The notes: generated from the letters alone by a model not told the origin. A stretch of 64,000 nt of DNA from CAZNPL01 sp964574815 (GCA_964574815.1 CAZNPL010000024.1:1-64000); one strand, 5' to 3'; shown: positions 1 through 8,148, numbered from the stretch's first letter. Program-made: numbers and translations.

Positions 1-339
1 TCGTACAACAGCCGACGACGGAGCATCAATCCAGATACTTCATAGCGCTGTCATAGTAAGATGCAGTTCGCACCGAGAGCCGACCGCGCGGGTCTATCTG
101 TGATGGTATACCCGGGGTCGGCTTCATATTTGCGCCCTCCCCTGCCGTGGGCTGGTCTGCCCGAAGATGACGATCCGCGTATTCGAAGGGTTCGCCGCTT
201 TCCCGCTGCCAGTCTGCTTCGCTCCGCCGAGAACTGCCCCATTCCAGCCCTTCGGGCTGAGATCGTCGCAGCCGTGTTGCGGGTCGGCGAGGCGAGCCGG
301 TCTGTCCGCTGACAGTATGACGCGTGGCCGAGGTCTGCG
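1..339. other. Left edge, no gene recognised
   Basis: I see no convincing gene. Open frames exist on both strands but are rich in Arg, Ser and Pro, lack a ribosome binding site and match no family I know. A short perfect hairpin (6-bp stem, TTC loop) lies at 245-259, downstream of the leftward genes, and could help end their transcription, although no T-run follows. Confidence 0.4.
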
Positions 340-636
340 CTATGGCCGCCCTGGGCCGCCGAAGTACTTGTCAAGGAGTTCGCCTCCGGCACGTACGATC
401 TGGTCGGTTTTGACGTCGTAGCGGTAGGTCAGCATTCGATTCTGATTGGCGTCTACGACGTAGAGGATTTCCTCCTGATCGAACAACGCGCCCGAAAGCA
501 GGACGTAGTCGCCGCCGGAGTCCCCCATTCCCGAAGCGTAGACAGGGGCAGGTTGGGAGTGAACCAGGAGTATACCGACCAGGAGGATGACGGCCGTAGT
601 GCTCAGTACGCCGATTGCGAGGTCTTTTGAATTCAT
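340..636 (-). CDS. Small membrane-anchored exported protein
   Basis: A 98-residue protein of unknown function. One hydrophobic segment (about residues 8-25) acts as a signal anchor, followed by a roughly 70-residue exported domain with the core ILYVVDANQNRMLTYRYD. The ATG was chosen because AGGA lies 8 nt upstream. The exported domain resembles that of the next gene upstream (711-995): a short beta-strand, a spacer, LY-V/M-VD, a basic stretch and an aromatic-rich strand. The two are probably ancient paralogues in one leftward transcript with the membrane protein at 1076-1303. The pattern hints at a single beta-propeller-like blade, but that is a guess. Confidence 0.6.
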   Translation of the reverse strand: MNSKDLAIGVLSTTAVILLVGILLVHSQPAPVYASGMGDSGGDYVLLSGALFDQEEILYVVDANQNRMLTYRYDVKTDQIVRAGGELLDKYFGGPGRP

Positions 637-710
637 CGTGATGGTCCTGTGTGCTCGGTGGTTGGTTGGAAATCGGTCCGCAGTCAGATGCGGCGAATCG
701 TTCTCGCCGT

Positions 711-995
711 TTATCGCTCGAAGTCGGTCTTGAGGTCGCGCACGCCCGCGTAGACGACGCTGCCGGATCGGTCGCGGTTGGGTACGAAGCAATGGAGCTT
801 GCGTTGCCACAGGTCGACCATGTAGAGCGCGTCGAAGTCCTTGTCGGCGCGGCATGTGACGGCCAGGAAGTTCTGGGCACCCCCCCGCCGCTGGGCGAAG
901 GCGGCCTGCGGTGAGGTTGTTTTGAGAACGAGCGTGGCCAGCAGGACGAGGTTCAGTCCCACCAGCGCCGCGATGACACTGCGCTTGCTGAACAT
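711..995 (-). CDS. Small membrane-anchored exported protein (paralogue of 340-636)
   Basis: A 94-residue protein of unknown function. A signal anchor spans about residues 7-24, then comes an Ala/Gln/Arg-rich linker and a domain containing DALYMVDLWQRKLHCF. A strong AGGAGG lies 8 nt before the ATG. The C-terminal 50 residues follow the same pattern as the downstream neighbour, so this looks like a tandem duplication. The gaps of 70-80 nt on each side fit one short operon of small envelope proteins. Confidence 0.6.
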   Translation of the reverse strand: MFSKRSVIAALVGLNLVLLATLVLKTTSPQAAFAQRRGGAQNFLAVTCRADKDFDALYMVDLWQRKLHCFVPNRDRSGSVVYAGVRDLKTDFER

Positions 996-1075
996 GTGAG
1001 AATCCTCCTGTCTTAAAGGAAAACAAGTCGGCGGACCCGGTTCTGGGCGGGTATTACGGGCACGAGCCGCGGGCG

Positions 1076-1303
1076 TCAGCTTTGGTGGGTGCGCTTGGGG
1101 TTCTTGTAGGCGATCGCGGTGATGAAGGCCGCGAACAGCAGAAGGCAGACCCACTGGGCGATCGGCTTGGAGTCGTCCGGCGGCGCGATCGTCTGCTGCG
1201 CCGTTGCGGGGACCACCCACGCGGCGCACAGAAGGCCCGCGGCGCACCAAGCCCGAGCCAGCACCCCCCTACCCTCTCGGCGGTCGGTACGTACCGTTTT
1301 CAT
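1076..1303 (-). CDS. Small protein with two hydrophobic segments
   Basis: 75 residues: an N-terminal signal-like segment (about 17-33) ending ATAQQ, a short polar linker, and a second hydrophobic segment (IAQWVCLLLFAAFITAIAY) followed by the basic tail KNPKRTHQS. This predicts either a cleaved signal plus one membrane helix, or two helices. I recall short proteins with a KNPKR-type tail after the last helix from planctomycete genomes but know no function. A TATAAT box lies only 9 nt before the ATG, so the mRNA may be nearly leaderless. It heads the leftward group with 711-995 and 340-636. Confidence 0.55.
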   Translation of the reverse strand: MKTVRTDRREGRGVLARAWCAAGLLCAAWVVPATAQQTIAPPDDSKPIAQWVCLLLFAAFITAIAYKNPKRTHQS

Positions 1304-1312
1304 GCATCGAAG

Positions 1313-1339
1313 ATTATACGGGCTCGGGCCGCTTCGCAA
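1313..1339 (-). promoter_or_regulatory. Candidate sigma-70 promoter for the 1303-340 gene group
   Basis: On the minus strand a perfect TATAAT (1318-1313) is preceded by TTGCGA (1339-1334) with a 15-nt spacer, or by CATTGC with 17 nt. The -10 box is 9 nt from the ATG at 1303, which would give a leader of only a few bases. Confidence 0.4.
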
Positions 1340-1495
1340 TGGTCATTTGTTGCCTGCGGTTCGGGGGGCGTGACGGCGTAGCACGCCGGTCCGCAGCATC
1401 CGGAGGAAGGGACGGAGGGACGCTCGTCGGCCTTCCTGCCCCCCCTGCCCCCCTACCGCCGGCGGTCTGCCCTCTTGCGGCCGTACGCTGTGTGG

Positions 1496-2020
1496 TCACC
1501 TGGTGCACGATGGCTGACGGGCCTGGATGGGTTTCGCGAGGGCTCGAAACTCTCGGGTTGGCATGGTGACGGTTTCCCACTTGGGCGAGCGCGGGCGGGC
1601 GTGTTCCGCGTAGACAGAGGCGGGGATGGTCAGGAACGCGTAGAAATCGTTCCGGTACGGGTGGACATATCGGGTTGGCTGGCGGTCTTCGGGGCCGAGC
1701 AGGACGTAGGCGAAGACGATCATGGCGATGAAGCCTTCGCCGAAGACGTCCTGCCATCGTTTGAGGCCTTCAAGGTCGTCGAGTGTGAGCCAGTTCTCCC
1801 AGTATCGCTTGCTGCCGGGTGTGTCGTACGGGAACTTCCGGCCCTTGATGTCGACGAGCCACGTCTCGCGCGGTTGGCGGTAGACGAGGAAATCGAACGA
1901 TTTCACGCGAGCGCCTGAGAAGATGGCCTTTCGTTGCTCATCGACGGCGACGTACGCGATGCCTTCGGAGCGAAGGTAGTCTTCAAATGCGGCCTCGTAG
2001 TGAATATGTCGCCGGGTCAT
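1496..2020 (-). CDS. HYExAFE family protein, nuclease-like motifs
   Basis: 174 residues. The N-terminal motif HYEAAFE (7-13) is the signature of the HYExAFE family, which I know mainly from planctomycetes and which has no established function. Visible conserved points are E9/E13, D43 in SFDFLVY and DIK at 57-59 in WLVDIKG, followed by helices rich in Trp and a hydrophobic strand (GFIAMIVFAYVLLG). The order Glu in a first helix, Asp on one strand and DxK on the next is that of PD-(D/E)XK nucleases, so a nuclease-type fold is a reasonable inference. The start at 2020 places the motif at the N-terminus; an upstream extension lacks any ribosome binding site. It stands alone between hisS and the small exported proteins. 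Confidence 0.8.
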   Translation of the reverse strand: MTRRHIHYEAAFEDYLRSEGIAYVAVDEQRKAIFSGARVKSFDFLVYRQPRETWLVDIKGRKFPYDTPGSKRYWENWLTLDDLEGLKRWQDVFGEGFIAMIVFAYVLLGPEDRQPTRYVHPYRNDFYAFLTIPASVYAEHARPRSPKWETVTMPTREFRALAKPIQARQPSCTR

Positions 2021-2229
2021 GGTGTAGTTCCCGGTTGGACGTTCGTGCAGCGCCGGACACGTTCGTTTGCTGCCCTGACTCCCTGTAGGGCGCAAGTTGC
2101 AGCGGTGCATCGGCGAACGACATCGAACGCCGCGCTACGGAGCCCCTGCGCAAGGCCCACATGCGACCATGCCCGAATTATTACACATTAGGCGCGAAAC
2201 GCAAAAGAGCATTCACCGTACTGGAGCGC

Positions 2230-3537
2230 CTACGTCGCGATTGGCTGGAACGGGTCGTTCAGCAATTCGTCGATCGGTAGCTGCCTTTGCGCACCGGTGT
2301 TCATGTCTTTGAGGCCGACGGTCTGGTTTTCTCGGGTTTGGGTGTCCACGATGACGACCCGGCGGGCGTTTCGGGCGGCGGCCTGTTTGAACTGTTTGCC
2401 GACGGCCTGGCGTTTGTAGGAGAAGGCGGTCGGGACGTTGCGCTGTCGGAGTCGGGCGGTAATGGTGAGAACGTCGTCGAAGCAGGTCTTGTCGGCGTCG
2501 ATGACGAAGACGTCGATGGCGGAATCAAAGGTCGGGATCAGGTTGAGTTCTTCCAGCAGATCCTGGACGACCACGTCGCTGGTGGCGAAGCCGGTGGCTG
2601 GCAAGCTCGGCCCCCCTACCGCGGCCAGAAGCTGATCGTACCGCCCTCCCCCGCAGATGGCCCGCTGCAGGCCGCGCCGCCCGAAGGCCTCGAAGACGAT
2701 TCCGGTGTAATAGGCGAGTCCTCTGACCACGCCCATGTCGTATCGGCAGCAGTCGCCGACGCCCATGGCCTCCAATAAAGTAAAGAGATGCCGCATGCGC
2801 TCGACCTCCGTGTGGCCTTGGGTATCGCTCCCCATCAGGTTGCTGATCCGGTCGAGACCCCCCTCCCCTTTCGCGTCGCCAAGCGTGATGAGCATTTCGG
2901 CCTGGTTCCGCTCGAGGGCCAGATCATTCACCGTTGCTTCGAAGTCCTTGGCTTCGAGTTTGTCGCGTTTGTCGAGGACCGCGTAGATTTCCTCGTGGCG
3001 GGTTGGGTCGATGCCGGCGGAGCTCAGGAGGCATCGGACCAGTTCGCGCGAGTTGATCTTGATGACGAAATGGTCGTTGGTGAGGCCCACCTCGCGGAAG
3101 AAGTCGGCGGCGACGAAGATGCACTCGGCGTCGGCGATCACGCCCTCTTCGCCTAGAATGTCGATGTTCCACTGGAAGAACTCGCGGAGGCGGCCTCTTT
3201 GGGGACGCTCCGCCCGGCATAGCCGCGGCATGCAGAACCATTTCACAGGCCGAGGCAGCGACGCCGCCCGGGCCGCAACCATGCGGGCCAGCGTAGGCGT
3301 CATTTCCGGCCGAATCGCGAACTCCCGCCCGCCGCGGTCGGCAAAGTGGAACAGTTCGCTGACGATGGCGTCTCCGCTCTTGACGCGGTAGAGATCCAGG
3401 CTTTCGAAGATCGGTCCGTCGTATTCTTCGAAGCCGCTTCTGAGAGAAACGCGTTGCCACGCCTCGGCGATCCAGTTACGGACGGCCATCTGGGGCGGAT
3501 AGAAGTCGCGCGTCCCCCGGGGGCATTGGAATTTCAT
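2230..3537 (-). CDS. hisS: Histidine--tRNA ligase
   Basis: 435 residues, normal for the family. It charges tRNA-His with histidine in the cytoplasm. Class II landmarks are all present: the histidine/ATP pocket AIRPEMTPTLARM (about 74-86), motif 2 around RAERPQRGRLREF (108-120), the histidine-specific VVRGLAYYTG (about residue 290), motif 3 CGGGRYDQLL, and a C-terminal anticodon-binding domain. Motif 2 has RLCRAE where many bacterial enzymes have FRYE. The ATG at 3537 starts the normal N-terminus MKFQCPRGTRDFYP; an extension upstream is not conserved-looking. It is a single gene with a 200-nt gap downstream. Confidence 0.93.
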   Translation of the reverse strand: MKFQCPRGTRDFYPPQMAVRNWIAEAWQRVSLRSGFEEYDGPIFESLDLYRVKSGDAIVSELFHFADRGGREFAIRPEMTPTLARMVAARAASLPRPVKWFCMPRLCRAERPQRGRLREFFQWNIDILGEEGVIADAECIFVAADFFREVGLTNDHFVIKINSRELVRCLLSSAGIDPTRHEEIYAVLDKRDKLEAKDFEATVNDLALERNQAEMLITLGDAKGEGGLDRISNLMGSDTQGHTEVERMRHLFTLLEAMGVGDCCRYDMGVVRGLAYYTGIVFEAFGRRGLQRAICGGGRYDQLLAAVGGPSLPATGFATSDVVVQDLLEELNLIPTFDSAIDVFVIDADKTCFDDVLTITARLRQRNVPTAFSYKRQAVGKQFKQAAARNARRVVIVDTQTRENQTVGLKDMNTGAQRQLPIDELLNDPFQPIAT

Positions 3538-3938
3538 TCGGTCCGGTCTCCGGTTGCGTGCGTGCCGGGTTCGCACGTCCACTGGTTCTGCAAGCGGGCA
3601 GTGCTCGCCCTCGGCCACGCGCTCTGCGGCATTCTGCATGGGCGGCGCGGTTCGATCAACCGGGAGCAATGTGGGCTGACTAGCTGTAGTTATTTAAGAC
3701 GGCAGGTCCATGCGAGCGTGGGCATGGCATCCAACGACAAAAACTGGTCCTCCTCTGGGGGCGAACATGGGCTTGCCTGTCCAGGGGGTGTGCGATACGG
3801 TTCGCGGCCGGCTGTGCGAGGGGCGGGAAGGCGATCGAAGGTGCGGCGGAAAGGCGTTTGCGATTGCGCGGGTTAGGCGTTCGGAACGGCTGATCTGTCG
3901 GAGAAGATTCTCGGGGACGACCTGGAAGGGAGCTTGCG
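3538..3938. other. Divergent intergenic region hisS / PLP enzyme
   Basis: About 400 nt without a gene. It must hold the promoters of both divergent genes, but I find no clear -35/-10 pair. It contains one copy of the dispersed palindromic repeat (3701-3732). A good Shine-Dalgarno (GGAAGGGAG, ending 8 nt before TTG) sits at the right edge. Confidence 0.5.
3701..3732. repeat. Dispersed palindrome, GCGAGCGTGGGCATGGC type
   Basis: The core CCATGCGAGCGTGGGCATGG recurs with small changes at 6066-6094, 16122-16150, 31065-31093 and 31128-31156. The fuller copies form an inverted repeat, CATGCCCACGC / GCGTGGGCATG. This copy shares the flank GGCAGG with the one at 16122. All copies are between genes. 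Confidence 0.75.
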
Positions 3939-5081
3939 TTGCGATTTGATACAAAAGTCGTGCGGGCGGGGATCAGGCCCGATCCGACCACCGGATCGAT
4001 TGTGCCGCCGATCTATGAGACGGCCACCTATGTGCTCGAGCAGGTGGGTTCGAACAAGGGGTTCGATTATACGCGGGCGTCGAACCCGACGCGGCAGATG
4101 CTGGAGGAGCATCTGGCGCATATCGAGGGCGGAGCGTACGGCGTGGCGTTCGCGAGCGGGATGGCCACCGTCGATGCGTGCCTCAAGCTGCTCGAGCCGG
4201 GCGATCACGTCGTCTGTTCCGACGACGTCTACGGCGGTGTGTCGCGGCATTTCAACAATATCCTCTCATCGTGGAACCTGAAGTTCACCTATGTCGATAC
4301 GTCCAATCCGGCGAACGCCGTGGAGGCCATCGGGCCGGACACGAAGATGTTGTGGGTCGAGACGCCGACGAACCCGCTGCTGAAGGTGACCGATCTGGAG
4401 GCGATGGGGAAGATCGCCAAGGAACGCGGGCTGCTTTACTGCGTGGACTCGACGTTTGCGACGCCGGTGTTCCTTCGGCCGCTCGAGATGGGGGCGGACA
4501 TCGTCCTGCACAGCACGACGAAGTACCTGAGCGGGCACAATCAGCTCATCGGCGGGGTTCTGATCACGAACCGGGAGGACATCTTCGAGAAGATGAAGTT
4601 CGTGCAGAAGGCCGTCGGAGCGGTTCCCGGTCCGTTCGACTGCTGGCTGACGATGCTGGGTGTGAAGACTCTGCATCTTCGGATGGCGCGGCACGCGAGC
4701 AACGCTCAAATAGTCGCCGAGTTCCTTGAGGGACACGATAAGGTCGAACGGGTCACCTATCCCGGCCTGCCCTCGCATCCGCAATACGCGATCGCCAAGG
4801 CGCAGATGAGCGGCTTCAGCGGGATGATCTCGTTCGAACTGGTGGGCGGCATCCCGGCGGCCAAGACCGTGATGAACAGCGTGAAGCTCTGTGCCCTGGC
4901 CGAGAGCCTGGGGGCCGTCGAGACGATGATCACGCACCCGGCGACGATGACGCACGCCGACGTGCCGAAGGAGGATCGTTACGCCCGGGGTCTGACCGAC
5001 GGGCTGGTGCGCATTTCGGTCGGGATCGAGGATCCTCATGATATCGTAGGGGACCTGGCGGCCGCATTCGAGAAGATTTAG
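3939..5081 (+). CDS. Cys/Met-metabolism PLP enzyme (cystathionine gamma-synthase/lyase family)
   Basis: 380 residues, typical length. A trans-sulfuration family enzyme using pyridoxal phosphate. It has the cofactor-phosphate site around SGMATVDA (73-80), aspartate in CVDSTFATP (168-176) and the Schiff-base lysine K195 in HSTTKYLSGHNQ. The family includes cystathionine gamma-synthase, gamma- and beta-lyase and O-acetylhomoserine sulfhydrylase; short size and overall pattern favour a MetB/MetC-like enzyme, but the reaction cannot be fixed from sequence. The TTG start at 3939 is supported by GGAAGGGAG just upstream. The next gene follows after 19 nt, so they may be cotranscribed. Confidence 0.88.
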   Translation: MRFDTKVVRAGIRPDPTTGSIVPPIYETATYVLEQVGSNKGFDYTRASNPTRQMLEEHLAHIEGGAYGVAFASGMATVDACLKLLEPGDHVVCSDDVYGGVSRHFNNILSSWNLKFTYVDTSNPANAVEAIGPDTKMLWVETPTNPLLKVTDLEAMGKIAKERGLLYCVDSTFATPVFLRPLEMGADIVLHSTTKYLSGHNQLIGGVLITNREDIFEKMKFVQKAVGAVPGPFDCWLTMLGVKTLHLRMARHASNAQIVAEFLEGHDKVERVTYPGLPSHPQYAIAKAQMSGFSGMISFELVGGIPAAKTVMNSVKLCALAESLGAVETMITHPATMTHADVPKEDRYARGLTDGLVRISVGIEDPHDIVGDLAAAFEKI

Positions 5082-5100
5082 GCGTATCGGTCGGTTTGCT

Positions 5101-5967
5101 ATGCGTAAGCGTGCGTCGATTGCGATTGTGGTTCTCATGATCGGCCTGCCCGGCGGGTGCCGGCGTTTCGGGTCGAAGCTGGGGGTGACGTATGTGCCGT
5201 TTACGACGGTAAACGGGCAGACTGAACTTCCGGAAGAGGTCACCGAGCTCAACGTGGACATCCGGGCCGGTGAGATCCGGGTTCTCGCCGGGGAGACGGG
5301 CATTGTTCGAGTCGAGGCCGACGTCAAGATCAAAGAGGCGCTGGCGAATCCCGATGCCGCCAAGGGTGAGTTCGCCGATCACGTGAAGATTCGTACGGAA
5401 GGTGATGTTCTGACGGTTGCCGATGCCCATACCGGGAAGCCGGATCAGAGCAACTGGCGTGTCTCGCTGAAGGTCCACGTTCCTCCGATGATTGCGGTGA
5501 ACTTGTATACGGCGGCCGGGCGAATCGTCGTCGAGGGCATGACTTCTGACATCAAGGCGATGTCGGAAGCGGGCGAGATCATCGTACGAACGACACGGCC
5601 GAATGAGGTTTCGGCGATCACGGCCGGTGGGAAGATCGACATGACTCTGGAGGGATTGTCCGGAGCGCTGACGGCGAACGCGGCGGCCGGATCGGTTCAT
5701 GTGAGCGTGACGAAGGAGGCGCCGGTCAAGAACGTGATGCTGACGGCGGGCGTCGGCGATCTGGTGCTGCGGATTCCGGCGGGTGCGCCGGGCAAGTTCG
5801 ATCTTCGGTCCGACGTCGGGAAGGTGGACGTCTCGGGGCATCCGGGGATTTCGGTGGAGCGTAAGGTCCTCGGGGCGCACGGTTCGGGGACGGTTGGTGA
5901 GGGCGCCCCGACCTATGAGCTACATGCGAGCGCGGGGGCCGTTCTTCTGGGGTTGCCCGCGAACTGA
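5101..5967 (+). CDS. DUF4097-like lipoprotein
   Basis: 288 residues. A lipoprotein signal peptide ends in the lipobox LPGGC (C20). The rest is a series of short beta-strands with recurring Gly-(D/K/E)-(I/V) turns, such as AGEIRVLAG, AAGRIVVEG, AGEIIVRT, AGGKIDMTLEG, AAGSVHVSV and SDVGKVDVSG, the staircase pattern of DUF4097/bactofilin-like beta-helices. It is likely a lipid-anchored periplasmic or outer-membrane beta-helix protein; no ligand can be named. It lies 19 nt after the PLP enzyme with no obvious functional link. Confidence 0.75.
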   Translation: MRKRASIAIVVLMIGLPGGCRRFGSKLGVTYVPFTTVNGQTELPEEVTELNVDIRAGEIRVLAGETGIVRVEADVKIKEALANPDAAKGEFADHVKIRTEGDVLTVADAHTGKPDQSNWRVSLKVHVPPMIAVNLYTAAGRIVVEGMTSDIKAMSEAGEIIVRTTRPNEVSAITAGGKIDMTLEGLSGALTANAAAGSVHVSVTKEAPVKNVMLTAGVGDLVLRIPAGAPGKFDLRSDVGKVDVSGHPGISVERKVLGAHGSGTVGEGAPTYELHASAGAVLLGLPAN

Positions 5968-6065
5968 TTTTGGTACAGTGGCGGGGCCTGGCATGAATAT
6001 CCCTCCGCCACTCTTCGCTTCGCGAAGGTTGGGGCACACGCGCTTCCTGGGTACTTTACCGAAAT

Positions 6066-6094
6066 GCATGCCCACGCAAGCGTCGGCATGGTAC
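6066..6094. repeat. Dispersed palindrome, CATGCCCACGC type
   Basis: GCATGCCCACGCAAGCGTCGGCATGGTAC forms a near-perfect hairpin: CATGCCCACGC against GCGTCGGCATG, with one mismatch. It lies between two convergent genes (ending at 5967 and 6162), so it may also act as a two-way terminator-like structure. Confidence 0.75.
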
Positions 6095-6114
6095 GCGGCG
6101 AGAGGCTCTTCCGT

Positions 6115-6160
6115 TGTCCCTCCGTCCCTTGCTTTCGTTGCGGCCAGTCGCGGCGCTGCG
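6115..6160. repeat. Dispersed repeat with a CCCTTGCTTT core
   Basis: The stretch GTCCCTCCGTCCCTTGCTTT and what follows (a GTTGCGGCCA and a GCGCTGCG block) recurs at 19389-19442 in nearly the same order. The two copies are about 13 kb apart, both between genes. Confidence 0.6.
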
Positions 6161-6161
6161 A

Positions 6162-6968
6162 TTACGGGGTCTTGATGGCGGCTTCGATCGTGTGGACCTC
6201 GCCCTGGTTGTCGGGGGCGGTGAATCGGATGGGCGTTATGCCCTGTTTGTTGACTTCGTCCGGGCCGGGCTCGTAGAGAACGTGGTAATTGCCTTCGGCG
6301 TCCGGGCCGGTATGGCGGAAGCCGTTTTCGTACGGGGATTCACTGTGGATGATTCGGGTTTCGCCGTCCCTTTTCTGGATTTCGAGTCTGCCGGCGGCCA
6401 TGTCGAGGTCGCGGCCCGGCCTTCGAACCGGCAGGTCGACCTTGCATTCGTAGATGATCATTTCGATGGCGTCGTCGGCGATTTGCATGTCGGGCTGATC
6501 GTACGGCCCCTCGTTGTGGACCCACGTGTCGCCGACTTTCATGCGGTCTCTCACGCCCCGCTGTCGGAAGGCCGTGGCGGAGACTGGCACGGTTTCGCCC
6601 GGTTCTCGGCCGGTGAACTCGTAGGTGAGGCGGTAGTGGCCCATGGCGTTGAGGTCGGCCTCGAGCAGTTCGTTGCCGATGGTGAAGAGGCAGTAGTCGG
6701 CAATGCCTTCGGGCGCCATGGGCGCGGGTGAACGGCGGCTTCTGGCCAGGACGAAGCTGAATTCGACCCGTTCGTTCACTACGGCGAGCTGTTGGTCGTG
6801 CGTCGACCAGCCGGTCGGGCTGGGCCCGGTGTCGCTGGCCAGCGACCCCGTGACCGTCATGCAGCCTGAAGCGAGAAACGCGGGACCGACCGTCGCGAGC
6901 GTGACGAGGCAGCGGAGGAACCCCCCTGCCGCCCTACCGCGCCGCTGCGCCGGCGGCTGGCCGGGCAC
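6162..6968 (-). CDS. Uncharacterised lipoprotein
   Basis: 268 residues if started at the GTG at 6968, which has GGAAGG 9 nt upstream. This start gives a proper lipoprotein signal: a basic N-terminus, the hydrophobic stretch LVTLATVGPAFLASG and the lipobox LASGC. The first ATG (about 6863) would begin right after the lipobox Cys and destroy the signal. The mature part is beta-rich with acidic and aromatic residues and no motif I recognise. The 5' end overlaps the YkgJ gene by 35 nt in another frame, implying translational coupling, probably from the promoter at 7404-7433. Confidence 0.65.
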   Translation of the reverse strand: MPGQPPAQRRGRAAGGFLRCLVTLATVGPAFLASGCMTVTGSLASDTGPSPTGWSTHDQQLAVVNERVEFSFVLARSRRSPAPMAPEGIADYCLFTIGNELLEADLNAMGHYRLTYEFTGREPGETVPVSATAFRQRGVRDRMKVGDTWVHNEGPYDQPDMQIADDAIEMIIYECKVDLPVRRPGRDLDMAAGRLEIQKRDGETRIIHSESPYENGFRHTGPDAEGNYHVLYEPGPDEVNKQGITPIRFTAPDNQGEVHTIEAAIKTP

Positions 6969-7365
6969 GGGAGCCGGCCTTCCTGCGGCGTTTCCTTCTG
7001 GCCGCGGTCTTCTTCTTCCGGCGGCCGAAGTGGTCCTTGGCGTAGGCGACGATCTGCTCGGGTTCGGTAAAGACGTGGTCGTATTTGTAGTCACCGCCGA
7101 CATAGTCGCAGTCCTCGGCTTTGTATTCCCGGCAGATGGTCGGGCGCGTTTCGTAGACGCCGCATTTGAAATCGCTACGGAGGTTGCGGCAGCGGGTCCG
7201 CACCTGGATGTACCAGTCTCCGTCCTCGACGAAGACGATGACGCCCTCGTGCATGAGGTACCAGCGAATATCATCGAAATCACGCCGCGTCTCGGGTTCG
7301 TCCAGCGGCAGCGCGAGATAGTGACAGCATTCGGCGGTGCAATGTTCACAAAGGGTGCAACCCAT
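6934..7365 (-). CDS. YkgJ-family cysteine-cluster protein
   Basis: 143 residues. It begins MGCTLCEHCTAECCHY and carries more cysteines at CRNLRSDFKCGVYETRPTIC; this CxxCxxxC plus CxYxxRPxxC layout is that of the YkgJ/UPF0153 family, thought to bind zinc or an iron-sulfur cluster. The function is not established. The start at 7365 has AAGGAG 10 nt upstream; an ATG at 7386 lacks one. The C-terminal 30 residues are an unusual Arg/Lys/Ala tail, possibly binding nucleic acid. The gene is followed by the overlapping lipoprotein gene. Confidence 0.85.
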   Translation of the reverse strand: MGCTLCEHCTAECCHYLALPLDEPETRRDFDDIRWYLMHEGVIVFVEDGDWYIQVRTRCRNLRSDFKCGVYETRPTICREYKAEDCDYVGGDYKYDHVFTEPEQIVAYAKDHFGRRKKKTAARRKRRRKAGSRARPAAGAAAR

Positions 7366-7403
7366 AAGGCACTCTCTCCTTGTCATGGCCTGGATGTTGG
7401 CGG

Positions 7404-7433
7404 ATTATAGAAACCGTTGCGACTGCGGGTCAA
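7404..7433 (-). promoter_or_regulatory. Strong sigma-70-type promoter for ykgJ-like gene
   Basis: The minus strand carries TTGACC (7433-7428), an 18-nt spacer and a perfect TATAAT (7409-7404), about 40 nt before the YkgJ start. It is the best promoter match in the window and lies in the divergent gap to rsmD. Confidence 0.65.
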
Positions 7434-7466
7434 ACGAATCGGCTTGGCGAAGTGTGAGGAAAAGTC

Positions 7467-8144
7467 TTGCGGATCATCGGTGGCAAATGGCGCTCGCGGC
7501 GGATCGCGGTTCCGCGTTCGAAGCGGACGCGACCGATGCCGGATCGAATCCGCGAGGCGATCTTCGCCATTCTGGCTTCGCACTTCGGCCTTCCCGGCAC
7601 GCTGCCGCGCGTGAAGGTGGCGGATCTTTTCGCGGGGAGCGGGTCCATGGGTTGGGAGGCGGTCTCGCGTGGTGCGGCGGGTTGTGATTTTATTGAGCGG
7701 GATCCGAACGCGCTGGGTGTATTGCGGGAGAATGCTCGCACCCTCGATGCGGAGCCATCTTGCCGGATTCTTCGTGGCGATGCTTGGGTGATGCCGCTGG
7801 CGACGGCTCGGCCTGCCGAGCCGTATGGGCTGATCTTCCTCGATCCGCCGTATGCGGACAGCCGCGACGCCTCCGTTCGCGGGCGCGTCGGGCGGCTGTT
7901 GTCGGATCTATGTCGGGCCCGGTGGGTGATGGATGGGACCGTCGTAGTGCTGCATCATCCGGTGCGCGTGACGTATGAAGTCGATCCGGGGTCAGGGTGG
8001 GAGGTTGTCAGCCGGAGGAGCTACGGTACGTCCGGCATTACGTTCCTTGTGCGCCGCTTGTTGGGTGCCGCGGACGCCGGTGAGGGTGCGACTGCAGAGA
8101 CATCGCATCGGTCCGGGCCGGAGTCGGATGCGGCGATCGGGTGA
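7467..8144 (+). CDS. rsmD: 16S rRNA m2G966 methyltransferase
   Basis: 225 residues; family members are usually 180-200, the excess being a C-terminal tail after residue 195. RsmD uses S-adenosylmethionine to methylate G966 of 16S rRNA. The N-terminus MRIIGGKWRSRRI, the motif RPMPDRIREAIFAIL (22-36), the SAM loop DLFAGSGSMGWEAVSRGA (53-70) and the catalytic DPPY (126-129) are all canonical. It starts with TTG at 7467, with GAGGAAAA 6 nt upstream. cca follows after only 4 nt. Confidence 0.92.
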   Translation: MRIIGGKWRSRRIAVPRSKRTRPMPDRIREAIFAILASHFGLPGTLPRVKVADLFAGSGSMGWEAVSRGAAGCDFIERDPNALGVLRENARTLDAEPSCRILRGDAWVMPLATARPAEPYGLIFLDPPYADSRDASVRGRVGRLLSDLCRARWVMDGTVVVLHHPVRVTYEVDPGSGWEVVSRRSYGTSGITFLVRRLLGAADAGEGATAETSHRSGPESDAAIG

Positions 8145-8148
8145 TTGG

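Noticed and set aside
1..392. Overlapping short open frames at the left edge
   Set aside because: Frames on both strands overlap each other and the 3' end of the 340-636 gene; composition and start sites do not support coding.
6969..7349. N-terminal extension of the lipoprotein gene across the YkgJ gene
   Set aside because: The extended part is the out-of-frame reading of the YkgJ gene, Ser/Thr/Arg-rich and without a signal peptide. The GTG at 6968 gives a proper lipoprotein signal and ribosome binding site.
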